Assembly (NCBI GenBank): GCA_003445095.1
Contig: DLVS01000659.1
Span: 1 to 5,508 of the forward strand
From: Verrucomicrobiales bacterium
GTDB taxonomy: Bacteria; Verrucomicrobiota; Verrucomicrobiia; Limisphaerales; UBA9464
DNA length: 5,508 bases
Direction of reading: 5' to 3'
A model generated the notes under the pieces. The model saw only the letters and a program-made list of their open reading frames with translations, was not told the DNA's origin and searched no databases. Each line of letters starts with the position of its first letter. Position 1 is the first letter of the stretch. A program made the position numbers and the translations under genes. This document shows positions 1-5,508 of the stretch, piece after piece.

Positions 1-122
1 AGAGATGAAGAGGAGGAGAGGAAAAGGTGAGTGATGAGAAGAAGAAGAGGGGATAGGAGAGAAAGGGGGGAGGGGAGTGGAGAGGAGGGAGAGGGGGAAG
101 GGAGCGAAGGGGAGGAGGGGGG
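1..122. repeat. Polypurine low-complexity tract at window start
   Basis: Only about 7 of the first 120 bases are pyrimidines; the rest is an irregular mix of GA, GGA, GAA and G-runs with no fixed period. Base use changes abruptly at about 121-135 to ordinary GC-rich coding sequence. Read in the frame of the downstream kinase it encodes a Gly/Glu/Arg-rich stretch unlike any kinase N-lobe. An in-frame TGA at 28-30 lies just before the GTG at 31. The abrupt change and the position at the edge suggest a sequencing or assembly artefact, though a genuine polypurine tract cannot be excluded. Confidence 0.8.
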
Positions 123-3100
123 AACCCGCGACAAGAAAAAGAGCGGGCCGGTACTCGACGTGACCGACTCCGCCGTCGAGCCGTACTTGGCGATGAAGTT
201 CATACCCGGCGGTTCGCTGGCGGAGCGCTTGGCCGAAGGTCTGCTCGAACCGAAAACGGCGGCGACCCTGATGCTCACTGTCGCGCGGGCCGTCGAACAC
301 GCGCATCAACGGGGCATCCTCCACCGCGACCTCAAACCCTCGAACATCCTTCTGGACGAATCAGGCGAACCTCACCTCACCGACTTCGGCTTGGCGAAGC
401 TGCTGGCGTCCGACCTTAGCCTGACTTTAAGCCAGGCACCGCTGGGCACCTGCGGCTACATGGCGCCCGAAGTGGCTCGCGAAGGCGCACGCTCTGCCAC
501 GATCGCGTCCGATGTCTATAGCCTCGGAGCCATCCTCTACGAGCTGCTCGCAGGCCGGCCTCCCTATGTCGCGAAGAGCTTTGCTGATTTTCTCATTCAG
601 CTGGAGGGGTCTGACCCGATCCCGCCGTTGGAAGTCCGTCGCCAGGTTCGTTTGGCAAGTGCGGGTCCAACTGCGCCAATATCCGCCTTCGAGCGCGACC
701 TCGGGTTAATCTGTCAACACTGCCTTCGCCGCGATCCCGCAAAACGATACCCGTCGGCAGGAGCTCTGGCTGATGAGCTGGAACATCTGCTACGCGGAGA
801 ACCCATCACCGCGAGACCGCCCCGACGTCACGAATTGATCGTGAGCTGGGTTCGCTGTCACCGATTAGCGGCAACGGTGAGCGTTTCCGTCGCCTTAGCT
901 TTGCTCGCTGGGTTGGCCGCAACGACGTGGCAGTTGCAGCGCGCGGAACGATTTCTGGCTGAGTCGCGAGCCGCCAATGCGCAACTCACTCAGAATGACA
1001 TCCGCTCGCGACTCGCCGAGTACGACGCCAAGTCCACCGAAGAGTTTCGACGGACTGCCTTACACAATCTCACGCTGCTTTTCCGTGAACATCCTACCAA
1101 CGAAGCCGTCGCCGCCCGGTTGTGGTCGGCCTTGACCAGCCGCGCTCATCCCATTCGCCTTTTGCCACCGCTGCCTCACGCCGGTGAGCCCTACCGCGTC
1201 GCCTGGACCCCGAACGGCCAACATCTCCTGACGACCGACGCCGGCACCATTCACCTCTGGGAGATTTCTACGGGACGCCTGGTCGGAAGTGTGCCTCACA
1301 ACGACTACCATCCCATCCTAACGGACCGCGCTGCGGGTTGGCTGGCCACGGTCCATCCCAACGGAGGATTGGGCTTCTGGTCGGTGCCTGACCTCCGCTC
1401 GCTCGCTGGGCCGTGGACTAATGCGATCTCGATCTCGAGCTCCGCCCTGGCTCATTCGGGGCAATGGCTCGCGGCCGCTTCCACTGGCCAACTCCGAGTG
1501 TGGTCGGTGCAACCACCGAAGCTGGTGTGGGTGCAGAGCCTGACCAACGCCGTTAAGCTGCTCGCCTTTTCTTCCGACGATTCGACGCTGCTGGTGGCGG
1601 ACGACTCGGGGTCCGTTATCCAAGTTTGGGCTACCAATGGAATCTGGCGCTCCACTTCTGAATGGCGACTCCCCGGGCTCACGACCGTTGAAGCCGCGCC
1701 CGAGGGCGGAGGTTTTGCGTTGGCGAATTCGAATTCTGTCCTCGTTTTGCCAGCTCTACCAGAAACCCAACCAACGGTGCGCGACTCCTATTCCAAAGAA
1801 TTTGTCCGCGCGATCGCCTATTCGCCGGACGGCAAACGGCTGACCGTCGCCACGTCGGGCCCAAACCTGCGCGAATACGACTTATCATCGGGTGAATTAA
1901 CCGGCCGGTTCCCTGCCGTTCCCCAAGACAAAGATTCCGTCGCCTACCGGCCCGGGGCGTCGATGCTGTCGGTTTCCACAGGAGACGGCCGGGTGTGGTT
2001 TCCCTCAGGTGATCCGGCCGTGCGTTCCTATGAGGCTTTCAAGGCGGGGGTGTTCGCCTACCAGGCCGAATTCCGGGCCGACGGCCGGGCGGTCGCGGTG
2101 CCGGCTCATCCCAACGCGGTGCAGGTCTTCGAACTCAGCTCACCCTTCGACCGGGAGTCGGTCGAGCTGGTGGAAACGAATGCCACGCGCTTCGTCGTTT
2201 TCCCGGATGGCGAGAATGTCCTCCTCCTGGATCAGCAAGGTCGTGTCGGGGTGCGTCGGCTGGAGAATGACAGCGCCTTTGAGCCGTGGTTCGCCTTGGA
2301 GCACCAATTAGTAAACATCGATTTCAGCCCTTCGGGGCGATGGCTGCTCGTTCAGTCCGCGGGAGGCCTGGTCACGTTGCGTGACGTCCAGCGGCGCGAA
2401 CACTTGGATCGTCGATTGGATCTCCGCACGCCGCTCACGCAAGCGTTCGCTTTCGATTCCACTGAAAAATGCCTCGCGCTTGCGACCACGAACGAAGTTC
2501 AGATCTGGAATATTGAATCACCGAGAGCGGGTCTTTTAGCCCGGTTCGCCGCTACCAATGCGCAAACTCTAAAGTTTAGTCCGGACGGAAAACGACTCGT
2601 CCTCACCGAATTGCACGGCTGGTCGGGAACGCTCGTTGACACCGCAACCTGGATGAGAATACCCGCCGAGCTTAGGCACGCCGCACCGATCGGTGTTCTG
2701 AAGTTTAGCCAGGACAGCCGATTCCTAGCGACCGGCGCCCAAGATCGCACCCCTCGAGTGTGGAATACGGCGAATGGTCAACCAGTTAGTCCTCCCCTCG
2801 AAAACGGCAATGACGGTCATTGCCTCGCCCTTCGTCCCGATGGCCAGGAACTCTTCACCGGAGACTGGAGGTTGGTCATCCGACGCTGGCATCTCCCGGG
2901 CGGATATCCCGCGGCCCGTGAATTCTCTACCGCGGCGATTCCGCACACGTTGGAATGCAGCCCGGACGGGCGCTGGCTGGCCTGCGGTCATGAGCGCGGG
3001 GTCCAGTGCTGGGATACTGATTCGGGGACTCCCGTCATAGAGCCCTTAGACCTGGGCCGCCAAGTCATCCCCAAGTTTTCACGCGACGGCCGCCGTTTGC

Positions 3101-3354
3101 TGTTGATGCCTATTCCCAAAGGCCCGCCCGAGGTGATCGTGTTGCGCCTGCCATCGATCGCGGCATTGCCTTCTCCGTCCGCAATGCTCGCTTACGCGCA
3201 ACTCGTGCTCGATGGTGCCCTAAATTCGCGCGGCGGCTTGGAGCCATTTACGGCTGAAACGCTGCGCCGCACCCGGGCGGAAGCGGCGCCGATCCTCAAC
3301 GCTTCCGCTTGGCCGGGCGTCACGCGGCTGCGCCTCGTCAGCCCGCCCGAGTGA
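31..3354 (+). CDS. Membrane Ser/Thr protein kinase with WD40-type propeller C-terminus (5' end doubtful)
   Basis: This is a Hanks-type (PknB-like) Ser/Thr kinase fused to WD40-like repeats. Residues are counted from the GTG at 31. The catalytic C-lobe spans about 50-255: hinge-like YLAMKFIPGGSL (52-63), catalytic loop HRDLKPSN (98-105; Asp100, Lys102, Asn105), DFG at 118-120, activation segment ending GYMAPE (142-147), then DVYSLG (161-166). A hydrophobic segment at about 279-298 is a single transmembrane helix, placing the kinase in the cytoplasm and the rest outside the membrane. A helical linker (about 300-375) precedes WD40-like blades up to about 1040 (IHLW 407-410, LRVW 488-491, VQIW 823-826, PRVW 908-911, VQCW 991-994, with repeated SPDG-type turns), probably 12-14 in number, or two propellers. 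The C-terminal GGLEPFTAE (1068-1076) resembles the tail of related planctomycete and verrucomicrobial proteins. No glycine loop, VAIK-type lysine or alpha-C glutamate is present; residues 1-30 come from the purine tract. The true start is therefore probably missing, and residues before about 35 should not be trusted. The substrate is unknown. Confidence 0.88.
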   Translation: MMRRRRGDRRERGEGSGEEGEGEGSEGEEGGTRDKKKSGPVLDVTDSAVEPYLAMKFIPGGSLAERLAEGLLEPKTAATLMLTVARAVEHAHQRGILHRDLKPSNILLDESGEPHLTDFGLAKLLASDLSLTLSQAPLGTCGYMAPEVAREGARSATIASDVYSLGAILYELLAGRPPYVAKSFADFLIQLEGSDPIPPLEVRRQVRLASAGPTAPISAFERDLGLICQHCLRRDPAKRYPSAGALADELEHLLRGEPITARPPRRHELIVSWVRCHRLAATVSVSVALALLAGLAATTWQLQRAERFLAESRAANAQLTQNDIRSRLAEYDAKSTEEFRRTALHNLTLLFREHPTNEAVAARLWSALTSRAHPIRLLPPLPHAGEPYRVAWTPNGQHLLTTDAGTIHLWEISTGRLVGSVPHNDYHPILTDRAAGWLATVHPNGGLGFWSVPDLRSLAGPWTNAISISSSALAHSGQWLAAASTGQLRVWSVQPPKLVWVQSLTNAVKLLAFSSDDSTLLVADDSGSVIQVWATNGIWRSTSEWRLPGLTTVEAAPEGGGFALANSNSVLVLPALPETQPTVRDSYSKEFVRAIAYSPDGKRLTVATSGPNLREYDLSSGELTGRFPAVPQDKDSVAYRPGASMLSVSTGDGRVWFPSGDPAVRSYEAFKAGVFAYQAEFRADGRAVAVPAHPNAVQVFELSSPFDRESVELVETNATRFVVFPDGENVLLLDQQGRVGVRRLENDSAFEPWFALEHQLVNIDFSPSGRWLLVQSAGGLVTLRDVQRREHLDRRLDLRTPLTQAFAFDSTEKCLALATTNEVQIWNIESPRAGLLARFAATNAQTLKFSPDGKRLVLTELHGWSGTLVDTATWMRIPAELRHAAPIGVLKFSQDSRFLATGAQDRTPRVWNTANGQPVSPPLENGNDGHCLALRPDGQELFTGDWRLVIRRWHLPGGYPAAREFSTAAIPHTLECSPDGRWLACGHERGVQCWDTDSGTPVIEPLDLGRQVIPKFSRDGRRLLLMPIPKGPPEVIVLRLPSIAALPSPSAMLAYAQLVLDGALNSRGGLEPFTAETLRRTRAEAAPILNASAWPGVTRLRLVSPPE

Positions 3355-3530
3355 CCCGCGAAACCCTGACGCATGACTGTCGTCGGACCTGCTGAAAACC
3401 CTGCTAGGAATTTGGGAAACAAGAAGACAGGGACGAGGGACGAAGACGGTCAAGGAACGAACACAGGCGAAGTCCTCGTCATCGATGCGGTGGAAATGGG
3501 AGAAGACTCGCGGCGCCCGCGATCGGGTCT

Positions 3531-3550
3531 CACCACGGCGCACCACGGCG
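3531..3550 (+). repeat. Perfect 10-bp tandem duplication (CACCACGGCG x2)
   Basis: CACCACGGCG at 3531-3540 is repeated exactly and without a gap at 3541-3550. It lies in the spacer, about 210 bases upstream of the LuxR-type ATG. With two copies it could be a replication slippage product or a paired protein-binding site; nothing in the sequence decides between these. Confidence 0.8.
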
Positions 3551-3700
3551 TGAGCCTCGGAGTGACCTGACCAATCATCCGGCCTCCACTTTGCGCCTAC
3601 GCGTGCATCTGTATTGCATCGTTACGAGGATTCTCTACGTCTCCGTGTCTCCACTCGATCCCTATTTCCCGATGCCGCAGTGGATCGCGAACGATCCCGC

Positions 3701-3723
3701 GCGGAAAGATCCGCATTTTTCCG
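3701..3723 (+). terminator. Overlapping hairpins with T-run; weak terminator or attenuator-like
   Basis: Two mutually exclusive stems can form. One is GCGGA (3701-3705) with TCCGC (3710-3714), loop AAGA, followed at once by ATTTTT, the layout of a short intrinsic terminator. The other is CGGAAAGAT (3702-3710) with ATTTTTCCG (3715-3723), loop CCGC, nine pairs including one G-T wobble, which would bury the T-run. The structure ends 34 bases before the ATG of the LuxR-type gene. The terminator stem is only five pairs long, so it is weak. It may simply be chance. Confidence 0.3.
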
Positions 3724-3757
3724 AACCGCGAGCGTTTTCCTTCGTTCTGTCGGTTGG

Positions 3758-4054
3758 ATGGTTAAGTCCCGTCGATTCCCCCGACCCCTCGATCCGGCGC
3801 CGATTCGTTTGACCCCGCGAGAACGCGAAGTGGCCCGCTGGCTGGGCGAAGACCTGACGTACGAGGTCCTCGGCGAGCGGTTAGAGATATCCGAGCACGG
3901 GGTTCGTAAACACGTGCGGAGCCTGCTACGGAAGCTAGGGGTCCACAGTCGCCACGCAGCCGTCGCCAGCCTAGCGGCGCTGGGATATCCGGTGATCACC
4001 GCGGCGACCCTTGACCGGCTGCGCGGTGCCGATAAGGGGACTAGGCGCCCGTGA
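3758..4054 (+). CDS. Small LuxR/GerE-type helix-turn-helix regulator
   Basis: This is a predicted DNA-binding transcription regulator of 98 residues, nearly all of it a LuxR C-terminal domain. LTPREREV (18-25) is the classic opening of that domain. The scanning and recognition helices lie in 33-65, with ISEHGVRKHV (44-53) as the helix-turn-helix core and LLRKLGVHSR (56-65) as the closing helix. No receiver, autoinducer-binding or ATPase domain is present. The frame stays open upstream to a TTG at 3614 and a GTG at 3680, which would add 48 or 26 residues. I chose the ATG because third-position GC falls from about 72% (71 of 98 codons) after it to about 45% (21 of 47) before it, and the upstream translation is arginine-rich without a domain. 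There is no clear ribosome binding site. Unusual for the family, Gly49 sits where Thr (as in TVR.H) is usual, and Leu-Gly replaces the common Ile-Ala in the scanning helix. It could be a remnant of a longer response regulator. Targets are unknown; the adjacent secreted-protein gene is a guess. Confidence 0.75.
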   Translation: MVKSRRFPRPLDPAPIRLTPREREVARWLGEDLTYEVLGERLEISEHGVRKHVRSLLRKLGVHSRHAAVASLAALGYPVITAATLDRLRGADKGTRRP

Positions 4055-4116
4055 TAAACACTTTTCGCTAACTTCTGCCGGCCCTGACTGGATTGGCCCC
4101 CTATCCGAATCCCTGA

Positions 4117-5508
4117 ATGTTTATGAAACTACCCGTTGCCCTCTGCCCTGCCGCGACACTAAGCCTCTGCTTGGTGTTCTCCGCCAACGCCGCCACCCGA
4201 ACGTGGGACGGAGGAGGGGATGGGATCTCGTGGCACCAACCTCAAAACTGGAGCGACGATACGACGCCAGGTTCCGATGACGATGCCGTGTTTCCGAATC
4301 CTACCGTCGTAAAGGTGACCGCCAGCGGCCGGATCAGGGATATTTCGTTGGCTCCGGGGTCGACACTGCAGGTTCTCGGTGGAGGAGTCCCGGATTTAGT
4401 CACCTTCCTAGTGGACGGCACCACACCTCTCGACCGGGTGACTCTCGACGTCAGTGGCGGTGCCCGTTTGGCATTGTCTCAGGTTCCTCGAGCCAAGGGC
4501 GGAGGAACCGGCATGAGCTTTCGAGCTTCGGGTGCAGGCAGCGTGTTAGAACTTGCCAACCTAACGACACTCATCGGAGAGAATGGCTACTTCAGCGTAT
4601 CAGCCGACAACGGCGGTTTGGTGAAACTTCCTTCGCTGCGTACGACGACCCAGCTCATCGTTTTGGAGGCTGTTGGTCGGGAGAGCCGGATCGAGCTTCA
4701 GAGCCTCGAATCGTTCGTCGGCAGTGGCCTCATTGCCAGGTCCGAGGGGGCCTTGCGCACTCCTAAGCTGACACAAGTCGAGGGGCCAATGACTCTGGCT
4801 GATGGGGGACAGATTGACATTGATCAGGTAGCCAGTCTTCGAAACGGAACCCTGCAAATCAGCGGGGGCGAGCCGCACTTCCTTGCGCTAGAAGAACTGG
4901 AATTCATGAGCATTTTGCTGACGGACGGCGCTCGTCTGGCGCTGCCGCTGATTACCCGAGCCACCGGCGGGGGGACCGGAACGAGCCTTCGCGCTTCGGG
5001 CGCAGGCAGCGTGCTCGAACTTCCCAATCTGACGGCACTCATCGGAGAGAATGGCTACTTTAGCGTATCAGCCGACAACGGCGGTTTGGTGAAACTTCCT
5101 TCGCTGCGTACGACGATCCAGCTCATCGTTTTGGAGGCTGTTGGTCGGGAGAGCCGGATCGAGCTTCAGAGCCTCGAATCGTTCGTCGGCAGTGGCCTCA
5201 TTGCCAGGTCCGAGGGGGCCTTGCGCACTCCTAAGCTGACACAAGTCGAGGGGCCAATGACTCTGGCTGATGGGGGACACATTGACACTGATCAGGTGGC
5301 CAGTCTTCGAAACGGCACGCTACAAATCAGCGGAGGCGAGCCGCACTTCCCTGCGCTAGAAGAACTGGAATTCATGAGCATTTTGCTGACGGACGGCGCT
5401 CGTCTGGCGCTGCCGCTGATTACCCGAGCCACCGGCGGGGGGACCGGAACGAGCCTTCGCGCTTCGGGCGCAGGCAGCGTGCTCGAACTTCCCAATCTGA
5501 CGGCACTC
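4117..5508 (+). CDS. Secreted repeat protein, probable beta-solenoid surface protein (3' partial)
   Basis: The frame is open from ATG 4117 to the window end: 464 codons and no stop. An in-frame TGA at 4114-4116 abuts the ATG, so the start is 4117 or the second ATG at 4123. Neither has a Shine-Dalgarno sequence. Residues 1-25 form a signal peptide (Lys4, hydrophobic core 7-21, A-N-A at 23-25 before ATRTW), so the product is exported. Residues 29-59 carry the TWDGGG...W...NW...PG...D.AVF pattern (Trp30, Trp39, Trp45, Pro51-Gly52) found at the N-terminus of many large exported Verrucomicrobiota and Planctomycetota proteins. The rest is repeats: a diverged partial copy (109-152) and two nearly identical 156-residue units (153-308, 309-464). 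Each unit reads as seven coils of 20-26 residues with a hydrophobic L-P-x-L-like strand, as expected of a beta-helix. No catalytic motif or C-terminal anchor is visible; an anchor would lie beyond the window. Adhesin, surface layer or matrix roles are possible. The ATG lies 62 bases after the LuxR-type stop, so co-transcription is possible. Confidence 0.85.
   Translation, partial: MFMKLPVALCPAATLSLCLVFSANAATRTWDGGGDGISWHQPQNWSDDTTPGSDDDAVFPNPTVVKVTASGRIRDISLAPGSTLQVLGGGVPDLVTFLVDGTTPLDRVTLDVSGGARLALSQVPRAKGGGTGMSFRASGAGSVLELANLTTLIGENGYFSVSADNGGLVKLPSLRTTTQLIVLEAVGRESRIELQSLESFVGSGLIARSEGALRTPKLTQVEGPMTLADGGQIDIDQVASLRNGTLQISGGEPHFLALEELEFMSILLTDGARLALPLITRATGGGTGTSLRASGAGSVLELPNLTALIGENGYFSVSADNGGLVKLPSLRTTIQLIVLEAVGRESRIELQSLESFVGSGLIARSEGALRTPKLTQVEGPMTLADGGHIDTDQVASLRNGTLQISGGEPHFPALEELEFMSILLTDGARLALPLITRATGGGTGTSLRASGAGSVLELPNLTAL
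4441..4572 (+). repeat. Diverged partial copy of the 468-bp repeat
   Basis: Aligned at an offset of 468 bases with 4909-5040, the encoded 44 residues share 29 identities (66%), including GARLAL, GGGTG and RASGAGSVLEL. Upstream of 4441 similarity fades, though the pattern T-L-Q-x-x-G-G-x-P (about residues 89-98) may echo TLQISGGEP of the later units. This is an older duplication than the two following units. Confidence 0.8.
4573..5040 (+). repeat. 468-bp in-frame tandem repeat, unit 1
   Basis: This is the first of two adjacent units encoding 156 residues each. It differs from unit 2 at 10 of 468 positions (97.9% identity); four differences change the residue (Thr to Ile at 4649, Gln to His at 4812, Ile to Thr at 4820, Leu to Pro at 4883) and six are silent. 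Near-identity extends leftward only to about 4568. Seven internal coils are seen: LPSL, LQSL, TPKL, IDQV, FLAL, LPLI and LPNL, spaced 23, 21, 20, 20, 21, 26 and 25 residues apart (the last to the next unit), summing to 156. Confidence 0.95.
5041..5508 (+). repeat. 468-bp in-frame tandem repeat, unit 2 (ends at window edge)
   Basis: This is the second unit, directly following unit 1 without a spacer and in the same reading frame. Its last 157 bases (5352-5508) are identical to 4884-5040. The window ends exactly where a third unit or the unique downstream sequence would begin, so the copy number in the real gene is not fixed by these data. Confidence 0.95.

Larger units (their letters stand above)
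3355..3757. other. Gene-poor spacer between kinase and LuxR-type gene
   Basis: I see no convincing gene in these 403 bases. Short open frames exist (for example 3373-3570, starting at ATG, and 3672-3812) but match no family I recognise. No strong terminator follows the kinase stop. The stretch 3421-3500 is rich in GACGAG/GTCCTCGTC-like words: GACGAGGGAC (3432-3441) is nearly the reverse complement of GTCCTCGTC (3472-3480), an imperfect inverted repeat with a loop of about 30 bases. A small GC hairpin lies at 3509-3521 (CGCGG, loop CGC, CCGCG). This resembles a dispersed intergenic repeat more than a coding region. The promoter of the downstream gene should be here, but no clear -35/-10 pair stands out. 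Confidence 0.55.

Noticed and set aside
3373..3570. 65-codon open frame in the spacer, + strand, ATG start
   Set aside because: The composition is unremarkable, there is no recognisable motif, and it overlaps the repeat-like segment. It is better explained as chance in GC-rich DNA.
3591..3617. Sigma70-like promoter TTGCGC ... TATTGC
   Set aside because: The spacing is only 15 bases and both boxes match the consensus poorly.
3614..3757. N-terminal extension of the LuxR-type protein from TTG 3614 or GTG 3680
   Set aside because: Third-position GC is about 45% against about 72% after ATG 3758, the translation is arginine-rich without a domain, and both starts are non-ATG. It is not excluded, only less likely.
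3672..3812. Short open frame beginning MPQWIAND, + strand
   Set aside because: It is only 46 codons, has no ribosome binding site, and overlaps the start of the better supported LuxR-type gene in another frame.
4141..4180. Lipoprotein signal (Cys10 or Cys18 in the leader)
   Set aside because: Cys18 lies in the hydrophobic core without a lipobox, and a normal A-N-A cleavage site follows.
4600..5495. Antisense open frames of 67-92 codons occurring twice, 468 bases apart
   Set aside because: They are shadows of the solenoid gene. Their apparent conservation comes only from the DNA repeat itself.
4573..5508. CRISPR array or mobile element as the source of the repeat
   Set aside because: The units are long, directly adjacent without spacers, in frame, and carry no transposase or terminal inverted repeats.

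Overview
The window is 5,508 bases of GC-rich bacterial DNA carrying three genes, all on the + strand. The lineage that fits best is Verrucomicrobiota, with Planctomycetota as second choice. The reasons are a very large Ser/Thr protein kinase fused through one membrane helix to WD40-type propellers, a secreted protein opening with the W-D-G-G-G...N-W...P-G domain common in exported proteins of those phyla, and the lack of Shine-Dalgarno sequences. This is a judgement from protein architecture, not from a marker gene.

Layout. Positions 1-122 are an almost pure purine tract that looks like a low-complexity contig end. The first gene (31-3354) runs out of it: a Hanks-type kinase catalytic lobe, a transmembrane helix, a helical linker and about 700 residues of WD40-like repeats. 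The kinase N-lobe (glycine loop and ATP-anchoring lysine) is absent, and the purine tract stands where it should be. A gene-poor stretch follows (3355-3757) with a 10-bp tandem duplication and a pair of overlapping hairpins ending in a T-run. Next is a small LuxR/GerE-type helix-turn-helix protein (3758-4054). After a 62-bp gap, a secreted, repeat-built protein starts at 4117 and stays open to the end of the window.

The most notable part is this last gene. It carries two in-frame 468-bp (156-residue) units that are 98% identical, preceded by a diverged partial copy. Each unit can be read as seven shorter coils of 20-26 residues ending in an L-P-x-L-like motif, which suggests a beta-solenoid growing by seven-coil blocks. 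The window stops exactly at the end of the second copy, so further copies may follow.

How the genes work together is inference only. A membrane kinase with a protein-binding propeller, a DNA-binding regulator and an exported surface protein could form a signal-to-surface pathway, but the shared strand and proximity are the only support. Both window ends look like assembly boundaries, so the first and last genes should be treated as incomplete.
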